Below are positions 7,113-14,933 of a DNA stretch of 35,879 nt, piece after piece. The notes beneath the pieces were generated by a model. That model made no database searches. It had not been told where the DNA came from and saw nothing but the letters and a program-made list of their open reading frames with translations. The stretch's first letter is position 1. Every line of letters starts with the position of its first letter. Position numbers and translations under genes: made by a program. This DNA comes from Pseudomonadota bacterium (GTDB lineage Bacteria; Pseudomonadota; Alphaproteobacteria; Caulobacterales; Caulobacteraceae), in assembly GCA_023432855.1 (NCBI GenBank), contig JAEZEZ010000016.1, positions 1-35,879 on the forward strand. Reading direction: 5' to 3'.

Positions 7113-9482
7113 TCACCGGCGGTCATTGTTCCTGTATCCTGCATCACCCAATGTGGCGAGGTTTAGGCGCAAGAACACCGACTCCGAAGGCTTCAGGGCC
7201 CCCACGCGGGTCTCGTTCCGCTCGTAGACCAGTTCGAGGCGCAGGCATTCGTCCTGGTAGAGCAGGCCCACCTGCGACCGGCGCCACGAATCGTCGCGCA
7301 GGTCGTAGTTGCCCCGGAAGGTGAAGCCCCAGTTGCGCGTGACCAGGACCTCGCCGCCGCCCTCGACCTCCTCGCGCCGCGAGCGCAGCAGGTTGAACGG
7401 GTCCTCGTCGTCCATCAGGTAGCGCGCGTATCCGGAGGTGCGCGAGGTGGTCCAGTCGATCGCCGCCTCGGCCCGCCGCACCGTGCCGGTGTCGTCGATG
7501 CGCGCGCGACTCCAGGCCGTGACGCCGCGCATCGGCGAGGCGGAGGCCGCGACGATCCAGTCGGATGTACGGTCGCGGAAGCCGCTGTTGCCGGGGAAGG
7601 CGGTCTCTTCGTCGGTCCGGAAGGCCCGGCCGATGAAGGCGCGGTACTCGTCGCCATCGGCCATCTTCCAGGTGGTCTGGGCGCCGAGCGTCATGCGCGC
7701 CCCGCCCTCGTAGAGGTCGTAGCCGGGGAAACGGTTGGGCCGGAACAGGTTGGTCTCGTCGATCTCGAAGACCAGGCTGTCCTCGTTGGGGATGACCGGA
7801 TCGAGGTCGCTCTGGGGCGAGATGGCCAGCTGGGCCATGGGCTCGACCACGATCGTGGTGTCGCCGCTGACCTTCATCAGCGGATAGCGCAGGTCGACCC
7901 CGGCGGTGACGTTGCCGCGCGTCTTGGTCTCGTCCGTCAGGGCCGCGCCGGTGTCGGAAAGGGCATAATAGTCCGCGCGGGCTGTGAAGAAGGGCTCCAG
8001 CCGGATGCCGCCCGCGGTGGTGAAGGCCCGGCGCCAGTCGATCTCGCCGGTGACGCGGCGGCTGTCGACGCCGTCGGGGTTGGGCGCCAGCGGGCCGGCC
8101 GGGTTGAGGAAGGGGTTGAGGTAGCGCTCGTCGCGCTCGATGGCGACGGCGCTGCCATAGGCGCGCAGGCGGCCGCCGAGGATCTCGCCCTCGGGCTCCC
8201 AACGGCCTTCGATGATCGGCACGACCACTGGCAGGGCGTCGTCGTCCTCGGGCAGGCGGAAGGGCGCCTGGGTCTGGTCCTGCACGAAGCGCAGGCTCTG
8301 GAATGCGAGCGCTGCGATCGATAGGTACGACCGCTCGGACTGGCGCACCGTGTAGACCTGGCTCAGCAGGCGGCGGCTGTCGTTCAGGAACAGGCCGCGC
8401 TCCTGATAGACTCCGGAGATGTCGTAGCGGTCGAAGAAGGTGTCGTCGCTGGCGTACTCGGCTGCGAAACCCCAGCGCCAGTTACGGTCGATGGCGAAGC
8501 GCCCGCTGGCCAGCACATAGCCGCGGTGGTCGTCCTGGCCGAACTTGTCGCCGTCGTCGTCGAAGTCCTGCTCGTAAGTGTAACCGATGCGGCCTTCCAT
8601 CGACCCGGACCAGAACCGCTTGCGCCAGTTCAGGTTCAGCAGCGGGTTCACCTCCGTGTTGATCTGGGGGGAGATCTCCAGATCCTCGGACGGCGAGATC
8701 ACCCACAGGTAGGGCTGCTCGTACGAGAGGCCCCGGGCGTCCGAGAGCGTCACGTTGGGCATCAGGAAGCCCGACTGCGCCGGCGCCGTGGGGTCGGCGT
8801 GCCAGAACACCGGGGCGTAAAGCACCGGGAAGCCGAACATCCGGACCACTGCGTTGCGGTAGTAGACGATGTTGTTTTCGCGGTCCTGCACCACCTTCTC
8901 GGCCTGGATATCCCAGCTGGGCTGCTTGGGCCGGCCGTCCTCGGTGCAGATGTCACAGGGCGTGAAGATCGCCCGGTTCAGCTCGTTGACGTTCTCGCTG
9001 CGGCGGATGGCGGCGGCCGCCGAAAGCTTGGCGTTCTGCTCCAGGCGGGCGGCGAAGCCGGTGGCCACGCCCGCGCGCAGGTCCTCGTCCAGCGCGATCT
9101 CGTCGGCGTACTGGACCGTGCCGTCGGCGTTGATGATCTGCGCGTTTCCGCGCGCCGTCACCAGGCCGGTCTCGGTGTTGTAGATGATCTCCTGGGCGCG
9201 CAGCGTGCGGCCCTGGTAGCGCGCCTGGACGTTGCCGCGCGCGATCACCAGGTGGTTGGGGCGGTCCTCGCCGACGGTGTCGGCCTCCAGGTAGAAACCG
9301 TCTTCGCGCAGGCCGTCGGGTCCGGCCGGCAGGGTGGCGATCGGCTCGTCCTGGGCGAAGGCGGGCGCGGCCGTGCAGGCCAGCAGGACAGCCGCCGCCG
9401 CCGCGCCCATCAGGGCGCGCGAACGGACCGGCGCACGGGCCGGCCGCATAGCGAACTCGCGCGGCGCAACCGCGTCGTCCAT
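7113..9482 (-). CDS. lptD: LPS-assembly protein LptD
   Basis: LptD is the outer-membrane beta-barrel that inserts lipopolysaccharide into the outer leaflet with its lipoprotein plug LptE. The 789-residue protein has a signal peptide ending near APAFAQ (about residue 44) and an OstA/LptA-like jellyroll with strand repeats such as GNVQARYQGRTLRAQEI and GNAQIINADGT. A long aromatic-rich barrel follows, with many [E/D]xRxxY strands, up to the C-terminal LVYERNETRVG region. Mature cysteines are Cys176 and Cys179 (CDIC) and Cys746; E. coli uses four cysteines in two interdomain disulfides, so only one such bridge is possible here. ATG 9482 is used; ATG 9449 is an alternative giving a shorter n-region. 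surA follows 43 bases later. Confidence 0.96.
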   Translation of the reverse strand: MDDAVAPREFAMRPARAPVRSRALMGAAAAAVLLACTAAPAFAQDEPIATLPAGPDGLREDGFYLEADTVGEDRPNHLVIARGNVQARYQGRTLRAQEIIYNTETGLVTARGNAQIINADGTVQYADEIALDEDLRAGVATGFAARLEQNAKLSAAAAIRRSENVNELNRAIFTPCDICTEDGRPKQPSWDIQAEKVVQDRENNIVYYRNAVVRMFGFPVLYAPVFWHADPTAPAQSGFLMPNVTLSDARGLSYEQPYLWVISPSEDLEISPQINTEVNPLLNLNWRKRFWSGSMEGRIGYTYEQDFDDDGDKFGQDDHRGYVLASGRFAIDRNWRWGFAAEYASDDTFFDRYDISGVYQERGLFLNDSRRLLSQVYTVRQSERSYLSIAALAFQSLRFVQDQTQAPFRLPEDDDALPVVVPIIEGRWEPEGEILGGRLRAYGSAVAIERDERYLNPFLNPAGPLAPNPDGVDSRRVTGEIDWRRAFTTAGGIRLEPFFTARADYYALSDTGAALTDETKTRGNVTAGVDLRYPLMKVSGDTTIVVEPMAQLAISPQSDLDPVIPNEDSLVFEIDETNLFRPNRFPGYDLYEGGARMTLGAQTTWKMADGDEYRAFIGRAFRTDEETAFPGNSGFRDRTSDWIVAASASPMRGVTAWSRARIDDTGTVRRAEAAIDWTTSRTSGYARYLMDDEDPFNLLRSRREEVEGGGEVLVTRNWGFTFRGNYDLRDDSWRRSQVGLLYQDECLRLELVYERNETRVGALKPSESVFLRLNLATLGDAGYRNNDRR

Positions 9483-9528
9483 CCCCTGAAACCCAACTTC
9501 CCCGGAGGTGATTCCGTCCGACCGCCGT

Positions 9529-10668
9529 TCAACCGTCTTCTGTATAGGTGAGCAAGGTAAAAGCCGAAAGCAGGGCCAACAAAGGCGGCGTCCAGCCTGC
9601 CACCAGGGGCGGAATGATCTCGGCCTTGCCCAGCGCCGCGGTCAGCTCGTTGAAGAAGAAGAACAGGAAGCCAAGCGCTACGCCGGACGTGGCCAGCACA
9701 GCGAGCCCGCCCAGCCGCATGAGCCGCAGCGAGAAGGCCGCGCCCAGCACCGACATGGCCGCGAACAGCAGGGGCATGGCCAGGAGTTGCTGGAAGCGCA
9801 GGCGGTACGAGGTCGCGGTGAAGCCGGCCGATTCGATTCTGCGGATGGTGCCGGGCAGGGCCCAGAACGGCACCGCCGCGGGTTCGGCGAACTTTTCGTA
9901 GGCGTTGGCCGGATCCAGCGACGAGGGAATCGACAGCGTCCGGTAACGCACGGCCTGTTCGCCGGCCCCGGCTTCGCGGGCGTCGGTCAACTGCCAGAAC
10001 CCGCGTTTCAGCACGGCCTCGCGCGCCTCGATGCGCCGCGAGAAGGACAGCCGGCCCTCGTCGTCCGCCGTGTAGACGAACATCGAAACGTCCTGCAGCC
10101 GGTCGCCCGGGCTGCGCCGCGACTTCGCGTGGACGACCACCTGGGTTCGGCCGTCGCCCTGGCGAAGCCAGGTATCGGTCGGCTCGGTTGCGCCCGGGGA
10201 CATCTCCATGCGCGCGGACACGCGGTCATACAGCCCGTCCAGCCAGGAGGCGGCGGGGCTCAGCACGAAGATGGTTGTCAGGCCGATGACGAAGGCGGCC
10301 CCGGCGGCCGGGAAGATGAAGCGCCAGGCCGAGACGCCCGCGGCGCGCATGGCCACCAGTTCGCTGCGCCGGTTCAGGTTCACGAACGCCGCCAGCACCC
10401 CGAACAGGAAGGCGAACGGAAACAGCAGCAGGATCAGGTTCGGCGACTTCAGCAGCAGCAGGTAGAGGACCTGAATGACGCTCGCGTCGGACGCCGCGCC
10501 AGCGTTTCGCGAGATCTCGACGAAGTCGATGAGCATGACGATGGCGGCGATGATCGCAAGCGCGGCGGCCACCGACTGCAGGGTGCGGGTCAGGACGTAG
10601 CGCTCGATCCGCGTCAGCTTGAGGCGCAGGGTTCCGAGACCGCCGGGCAGGGACTGGGTCAGCTTCAT
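9529..10668 (-). CDS. lptG: LPS export permease LptG
   Basis: LptG is one of the two inner-membrane permease subunits of the LptB2FGC complex that extracts LPS and pushes it onto the periplasmic bridge. The 379-residue protein has the YjgP/YjgQ architecture: two N-terminal membrane segments (ERYVLTRTLQSVAAAL onward, and LLKSPNLILLLFPFAFLFG), another at about residues 105-127, a periplasmic beta-jellyroll in the middle, then three closely spaced C-terminal helices ending LLALLSAFTLLTY. ATG 10668 overlaps the lptF stop as ATGA. The open frame continues far upstream, but that part is the shadow of lptF. lptD begins 46 bases downstream. Confidence 0.95.
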   Translation of the reverse strand: MKLTQSLPGGLGTLRLKLTRIERYVLTRTLQSVAAALAIIAAIVMLIDFVEISRNAGAASDASVIQVLYLLLLKSPNLILLLFPFAFLFGVLAAFVNLNRRSELVAMRAAGVSAWRFIFPAAGAAFVIGLTTIFVLSPAASWLDGLYDRVSARMEMSPGATEPTDTWLRQGDGRTQVVVHAKSRRSPGDRLQDVSMFVYTADDEGRLSFSRRIEAREAVLKRGFWQLTDAREAGAGEQAVRYRTLSIPSSLDPANAYEKFAEPAAVPFWALPGTIRRIESAGFTATSYRLRFQQLLAMPLLFAAMSVLGAAFSLRLMRLGGLAVLATSGVALGFLFFFFNELTAALGKAEIIPPLVAGWTPPLLALLSAFTLLTYTEDG

Positions 10669-11795
10669 GCCGCGGTCACCGCCGGTTTCAGGCTCGGGGC
10701 CGCGACGCGCGGGGGCGGCGCCTTGCGCCGGAACAGGATGCGGAAGGCGATGAACAGCGGCGCGAGCGGGACCAGGTACTGGATGATGTTCAGCCACGGC
10801 GATTCGGCGGCCAGCGGCTGGACCCCGAAGCCGAGGATCCGGATCACGGCGGCGGCCACCGCCACACGGGCGATGCTGGCGCCGTAGCCCATGCGGCTGA
10901 ACGCGCCGCCCATGACGCCGACGAGGGCGAGCGCCATGAAGGTGAGCGGGTAGAGGGCGGCGGCGATCCGACCGTGGCCTTCGGCGTAGAGCTTGTACTC
11001 GTCCCTGCGGTCGTTGCGCAGCTCGAGGTTCGGGTAGAACAGCTCGTGCAGCCAGCGGTCCGAGGGTTTCAGCCGGAAGGCGCTGTCCTGTCCCATGAAG
11101 GGCGTCAGGTCGAAGACGTAGTGATCGTAGGCCAGGAAGTTCAGCACGCCCGCGTCCGAGAACTCCTGGCTGGAGCCGTTGCGCATCACCAGGCTGGGCA
11201 TGCCGTCGTTGGTGACGATGCGGCCCTCCTGTGCATTGTAGACGGTGGCGCCGTCCTCGTCCTCGATGTGGATGAAGAGGTTCCGCAGCAGGCCGTTCTG
11301 GTCGATCCGCTGAACATAGACGGTCAGGTTGTCGCCGGCCTGTACGAACTGGCCTTCCTTGACGAACACCGCCGCCGCCTCGGTGCGGGCCTCGAACAGC
11401 GCCTCGTGCATGGCGCGGTAGGTCACCGGCTGGACCCACAGGTTCAGGAACAGGGTCAGCAGCCCCAGCAGGGCGGCGATGCGCATGGCGGGCGCGAACA
11501 GGCGCCAGCGGCTCATGCCGCCGGCCTGGCAGACCACCAGTTCGTTGTCTGCCTGCATCCGGTTGAGCGCGATCAGGCCGCCCACGAACACGGCCACAGG
11601 AAGGATCATGCCCAGCAGGCGGGGCAGGGCCAGGGCCGTCACCTTGGCCAGCATCCAGGGACTTTGACCGCGCTCCACGATGACGTCGAGCGTCGAGAGG
11701 CTCTGGCTCAGGAGCGCCACGGCCGTCAGCGCCACGATCGCCCACGCGATCGGGACCATGAGCTGGCGGAACAGGTATCGCTCGACGAGGGTCAT
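10665..11795 (-). CDS. lptF: LPS export permease LptF
   Basis: LptF is the partner permease of LptG in LPS extraction from the inner membrane. The 376-residue protein starts MTLVERYLFRQLMVPIAWAI and has the same layout as LptG, with membrane helices at both ends and a periplasmic jellyroll between. NELVVCQAGGMSRWRL matches the conserved cytoplasmic coupling-helix region that contacts LptB, and FRILFRRKAPPP lies near the end. ATG 11795 is chosen because it gives the family N-terminus; the frame remains open upstream, where it overlaps pepA. It is divergent from pepA across 148 bases, the same neighbourhood as in E. coli. Confidence 0.95.
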   Translation of the reverse strand: MTLVERYLFRQLMVPIAWAIVALTAVALLSQSLSTLDVIVERGQSPWMLAKVTALALPRLLGMILPVAVFVGGLIALNRMQADNELVVCQAGGMSRWRLFAPAMRIAALLGLLTLFLNLWVQPVTYRAMHEALFEARTEAAAVFVKEGQFVQAGDNLTVYVQRIDQNGLLRNLFIHIEDEDGATVYNAQEGRIVTNDGMPSLVMRNGSSQEFSDAGVLNFLAYDHYVFDLTPFMGQDSAFRLKPSDRWLHELFYPNLELRNDRRDEYKLYAEGHGRIAAALYPLTFMALALVGVMGGAFSRMGYGASIARVAVAAAVIRILGFGVQPLAAESPWLNIIQYLVPLAPLFIAFRILFRRKAPPPRVAAPSLKPAVTAA

Positions 11796-11943
11796 GAAAT
11801 CCGGCGGGCCATCGGGCCTTTGGCCCGTCTGGCCGTTGGACCGTTGTTTCGGGGGATGTATTACACGCCCGAGTCCGGGCGCGAAACCCGGCCCTGTACA
11901 GTCCCGTTGCGCGAGTTGACGTCGCGCGTATTGGAGTTCGCGC
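11796..11943. promoter_or_regulatory. Divergent lptF / pepA intergenic region
   Basis: These 148 bases must hold the promoters for the LPS-transport operon (left) and the pepA operon (right). A TTGACG at 11916-11921 resembles a -35 box, but no convincing -10 follows before the pepA start, so I do not define a promoter. A GGAG eight bases before the pepA ATG at 11944 is a plausible ribosome binding site. Confidence 0.4.
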
Positions 11944-13419
11944 ATGAAGATCGAGTTCGCCGGCGCCCCCGCCGGCTCCGCCGCCATCGCTGTCTTTGTC
12001 CATGAGGGTGGAGACCTGTCGGGCCCCGCCCGCCGTTGGGACGAGGCCTGCGGCGGCGCGCTGACTCGGGCCGCAGGAGCAGGGCGCTTCACCGGCGCCA
12101 AGGGTCAGAGCCTGGTGCTGCCGGCGCCGTCGGGGGTTGACGCCACCCATCTCGTGGCCGTCGGCGCGGGCAAGCGCGAGGGGTTCGACGACCTTGCGCT
12201 GGAGGCCGCGGCGGCGAGCGCCTACGCCGCCATCAAGACGTCCGGCGCAAAGACGCTGGTGATCGACGCGGGCGATCTTTCACCCGGGCAGGCGGCGCGC
12301 GTCGCCTACGCCGCGCGCCTGGCGACCTATCGCTTCGACCGCTACCTGACCACCGAGAAGCCGGAGAAGAAGCCCTCGGTCGAGACCATCCAGGTGATCG
12401 CCGCCGACCCGGCGGCCGTGGAGGCCGCCTACCGGCCGCTGTCGGCCATTGCTGACGGCGTCTTCTTCGCCCGCGATCTGGTTTCCGAACCGGCCAACAT
12501 CCTGCACCCGGAGGAATACGCCCGGCGCTGCAAGGCGCTCGAGAGCCTGGGCCTGACCGTCGAGGTTCTGGGCGAGGACGAAATGGCCAAACTGGGCATG
12601 CACTCGCTGCTGGGCGTCGGCCTGGGCAGCGAGCGCGAAAGCCAGCTGGTCGTCATGCGCTGGAACGGCGCCGACGATCCCGACGCCCAGCCCATCGCTT
12701 TCGTCGGTAAGGGCGTGACCTTCGACACCGGCGGCATTTCCATCAAGCCCGCCGAGGGCATGGAGGAGATGAAGTGGGACATGGGCGGCTCGGCCGCCGT
12801 GGCCGGCCTCATGCACGCGCTCGCCGGCCGCAAGGCTAAAGCCAACGTCGTGGGCGTGATCGGCCTCGTCGAGAACATGCCCGACGGGCGCGCCCAGCGT
12901 CCGGGCGACATCGTCAAGTCGATGTCGGGCCAGACCATCGAGGTGATCAACACCGACGCGGAAGGCCGCCTCGTGCTGGCCGACGCCCTCTGGTACACGC
13001 AGGATCGCTTCAAGCCCCGGTTCATGGTCGACCTGGCCACCTTGACGGGCGCGATGATCATTGCGCTCGGCTTCGACTACGCGGGCCTTTTCTCCAACGA
13101 CGACGACCTGTCCGAAAAGCTGCTCGCCGCCTCGAAGGGCTCGGGCGAGAACCTGTGGCGCATGCCGTTGCCGGCCCAGTACGAAAAGCAGATCGAGAGC
13201 GCCGCCGCCGACATGAAGAACACCGGCGGTCGGCCGGCCGGCTCGATCACGGCCGCCCTGTTCCTGCAGAAGTTCGTCAACGGCGTGCCATGGGCGCACC
13301 TCGACATCGCGCCGACCGCCTGGCGCAAGGACGCGCGCATCCCCACGACGCCGGAAGGCGCCGCCGGCTTCGGCGTGCGGCTGCTCGACCGGCTGGTGGC
13401 CGACCACTACGAGGCCTGA
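11944..13419 (+). CDS. pepA: Leucyl aminopeptidase (M17)
   Basis: PepA is a cytoplasmic hexameric dimetal aminopeptidase that removes N-terminal residues in the last steps of peptide recycling; some homologues also bind DNA. The 491-residue protein has the variable N-terminal macro-like domain and the C-terminal catalytic domain. The catalytic domain shows VGKGVTFDTGGISIKP with the metal-binding Lys256, MKWDMGGSAAV, and the family signature NTDAEGRL with Glu340. GGAG lies eight bases before ATG 11944. pepA followed by holC and divergent from lptF-lptG is the same arrangement as in enterobacteria. Only one base separates it from holC, so it heads an operon that continues into three small lipoproteins. 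Confidence 0.96.
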   Translation: MKIEFAGAPAGSAAIAVFVHEGGDLSGPARRWDEACGGALTRAAGAGRFTGAKGQSLVLPAPSGVDATHLVAVGAGKREGFDDLALEAAAASAYAAIKTSGAKTLVIDAGDLSPGQAARVAYAARLATYRFDRYLTTEKPEKKPSVETIQVIAADPAAVEAAYRPLSAIADGVFFARDLVSEPANILHPEEYARRCKALESLGLTVEVLGEDEMAKLGMHSLLGVGLGSERESQLVVMRWNGADDPDAQPIAFVGKGVTFDTGGISIKPAEGMEEMKWDMGGSAAVAGLMHALAGRKAKANVVGVIGLVENMPDGRAQRPGDIVKSMSGQTIEVINTDAEGRLVLADALWYTQDRFKPRFMVDLATLTGAMIIALGFDYAGLFSNDDDLSEKLLAASKGSGENLWRMPLPAQYEKQIESAAADMKNTGGRPAGSITAALFLQKFVNGVPWAHLDIAPTAWRKDARIPTTPEGAAGFGVRLLDRLVADHYEA

Positions 13420-13420
13420 G

Positions 13421-13882
13421 GTGGCGGGCGCGGCCTGCGAAGTCTGGTTCTACCATCTGGAACAGGCGACGCTGGACCGCGTCCTGCCCGAACTGCTGGA
13501 GAAGACCCTGGCCCGCGGTTGGCGGGCGCAGGTTCGCACCGGCGCGCCTGAACGCGTCGAGCACCTGGACGGCTGGCTGTGGAGCTGGAAGGACGACAGC
13601 TTCCTGCCCCACGGGACCGCTTCGGAGCCCGAGGCGGATCGCCAGCCGATCCTGCTGACCACGGAAGTCGGAAACCCTAACCGCGCTCAGGCGCTGTTCA
13701 TCCTGGACGGCGCCGAATGCGGCCCGTTGGATGATTTCGAGCGCTGCATCCTCCTTTTCGATGGCCGCGACCCGGCGGCCCTCCAGGAGGCGAGGGGGCG
13801 GTGGAAGGCGTTCAAGACCCAAGGGCTGCCGATCTCGTACTGGCAGCAGAACGACCGTGGCGGATGGGAGAAGAAGGCTTGA
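13421..13882 (+). CDS. holC: DNA polymerase III chi subunit (HolC)
   Basis: HolC links the clamp loader to single-strand-binding protein at the replication fork. The 153-residue protein is normal in length and shows the family pattern: EVWFYHLE at the start, RGWRAQVRTG, the WLWSWKDDSFLPHG segment, PILLTTEVGNPN, and the C-terminal ARGRWKAFKTQGLPISYWQQ. It has no nuclease or helicase motif of its own. The GTG start follows the pepA stop after one base, with GAGG just upstream. Its stop TGA overlaps the TTG start of the next gene (TTGA), so translation is probably coupled into the lipoprotein cassette. Confidence 0.92.
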   Translation: MAGAACEVWFYHLEQATLDRVLPELLEKTLARGWRAQVRTGAPERVEHLDGWLWSWKDDSFLPHGTASEPEADRQPILLTTEVGNPNRAQALFILDGAECGPLDDFERCILLFDGRDPAALQEARGRWKAFKTQGLPISYWQQNDRGGWEKKA

Positions 13883-14211
13883 GTTTGAAGCGTATCGCCT
13901 GGATCGGAATTGTCTTCAGCGTCGCGGCCTGCGCCAGCGGCGACCCCGTGCCGGACCCGGGCCCGGTCGCCGCCGCCCCGCCGCCCCGCTCTGTCCCGGT
14001 CACGCCGGCCCCGCCGCCTGATCAGTGCGGCGCCCGCGAGCTCGCCTGGCTGGTGGGCAAGCCGAAGACCGAGATACCTATCCCGGTTCAGCTCACCAAC
14101 CGGCGGGTGCTCTGCACCACCTGTCCCCGGACCGAGGAGTATATGCCCCGGCGTCTCAATATCTTCTTCGACCAGGACACCGGGGTCGTGAAGGAAGTGC
14201 GCTGCGGCTGA
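13879..14211 (+). CDS. Lipoprotein with I78 peptidase-inhibitor domain, copy 1
   Basis: This is a 110-residue predicted lipoprotein: signal peptide with lipobox VAAC (lipidated Cys18), a Pro/Ala-rich linker, then an I78-type inhibitor domain from DQC at 48-50 to the terminal CG. Visible family features are LAWLVGKPKTEI, RRVL and YMPRRLNIFFD. By alignment with the related potato inhibitor I family (CI-2), the scissile-bond position P1 falls on Glu86. A CTTC motif (Cys79, Cys82) sits just before the inhibitory loop; Cys50 and Cys109 probably form the disulfide typical of I78. Residue +2 after the lipidated Cys is Ala, consistent with outer-membrane sorting. TTG at 13879 is chosen for the holC stop overlap and an upstream GGAGAAG. 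The target protease is unknown. Confidence 0.8.
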   Translation: MSLKRIAWIGIVFSVAACASGDPVPDPGPVAAAPPPRSVPVTPAPPPDQCGARELAWLVGKPKTEIPIPVQLTNRRVLCTTCPRTEEYMPRRLNIFFDQDTGVVKEVRCG

Positions 14212-14225
14212 CGGAGGCGACGACG

Positions 14226-14513
14226 ATGTTGATGCGATCCATGCTGGCGATCCTGGCGCTCGGCGCCGCCGCCTGTTCCAGCACCGCGGCTCCGTCTGAC
14301 GGCGGCCCGGCCGAGGCCCCGGATCAGTGCCGGGCCTCGCAACACCAGCATCTCGTCGGTCGCAATCGGTCCGAGATCCCGGCCCAGCCCGACGGCGCGA
14401 CGTGGCGCATCACCTGCACCACCTGCCCGGTCACCATGGATTACAATCCGCGCCGCATGAACATCCTGTTCGACGAGCAGACCGGCGTGATCAGGGAAGT
14501 CAGCTGCGGATGA
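14226..14513 (+). CDS. Lipoprotein with I78 peptidase-inhibitor domain, copy 2
   Basis: The 95-residue protein is a paralogue of its upstream neighbour. It has a signal peptide ending GAAAC (Cys17 lipidated) and a short linker, then DQC at 33-35, HLVGRNRSEIP, WRIT, the CTTC motif (Cys64, Cys67), VTMDYNPRRMNILFD and the terminal CG with Cys94. The predicted P1 residue is Met71, as in CI-2 itself, against Glu in the two flanking copies. A strong GGAGG at 14213-14217 lies eight bases before ATG 14226, and the gene starts 14 bases after copy 1. It ends in an ATGA overlap with copy 3. Inhibition of a subtilisin-like or chymotrypsin-like protease is inferred from the family only. Confidence 0.82.
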   Translation: MLMRSMLAILALGAAACSSTAAPSDGGPAEAPDQCRASQHQHLVGRNRSEIPAQPDGATWRITCTTCPVTMDYNPRRMNILFDEQTGVIREVSCG

Positions 14514-14920
14514 GGACCCTTGGTCTGCTTGCGCTCGCCGCGCTGCTGGCCGCCTGCAGCCCGGGATCGCCTCCAGATGAGACGCCCGGGGCGGCGGCTA
14601 CGGCTGCGGCGGCTCCGGCCGCCGTGAGCACGCCGACGCCCGCCGCCGCGACCGGGACTGCGCCGGAGGGGCCCGTTCCCGCGCCGCCCGGGTCGGCAGA
14701 TTCGAAACTGGCTCCGCCGGTTCTCGACGACCAGACCACGTGCGGCGCCGACCGCTGGCAGTCCCTGGTCGGCAAGCGCCACTCTGACCTGCCGCCGGCC
14801 CAGGAAAACTGGCGCGTCCATTCGCTGAGCCAGCCGGTGACCGAGGATCTTCGCCCGGACCGCATGAACGTCATCTGGGACGACGAGACGGGTCGGGTGC
14901 TGGCCGTGCGCTGCGGCTGA
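14510..14920 (+). CDS. Lipoprotein with I78 peptidase-inhibitor domain, copy 3
   Basis: The 136-residue lipoprotein has a clear signal peptide with lipobox LAAC (Cys16), then an Ala/Pro/Thr-rich linker of about 55 residues, much longer than in the other two copies. The I78 domain runs from TTCGADRWQSLVGK (Cys78) through PVTEDLRPDRMNVIWDD to the terminal RCG (Cys135). It lacks the CTTC motif of copies 1 and 2; the aligned segment reads HSLSQ. The predicted P1 residue is Glu112, and the aromatic residue two positions further on is replaced by Leu114. ATG 14510 overlaps the stop of copy 2. The long linker would let the domain reach further from the membrane. It ends 13 bases from the convergent ABC-F gene. 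Confidence 0.82.
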   Translation: MRTLGLLALAALLAACSPGSPPDETPGAAATAAAAPAAVSTPTPAAATGTAPEGPVPAPPGSADSKLAPPVLDDQTTCGADRWQSLVGKRHSDLPPAQENWRVHSLSQPVTEDLRPDRMNVIWDDETGRVLAVRCG

Positions 14921-14933
14921 CCGGCACGACGGT

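Noticed and set aside
13812..14351. Minus-strand open frames opposite the small lipoproteins
   Set aside because: The plus-strand genes have signal peptides, lipoboxes, ribosome binding sites and a conserved domain; the opposite frames have none.
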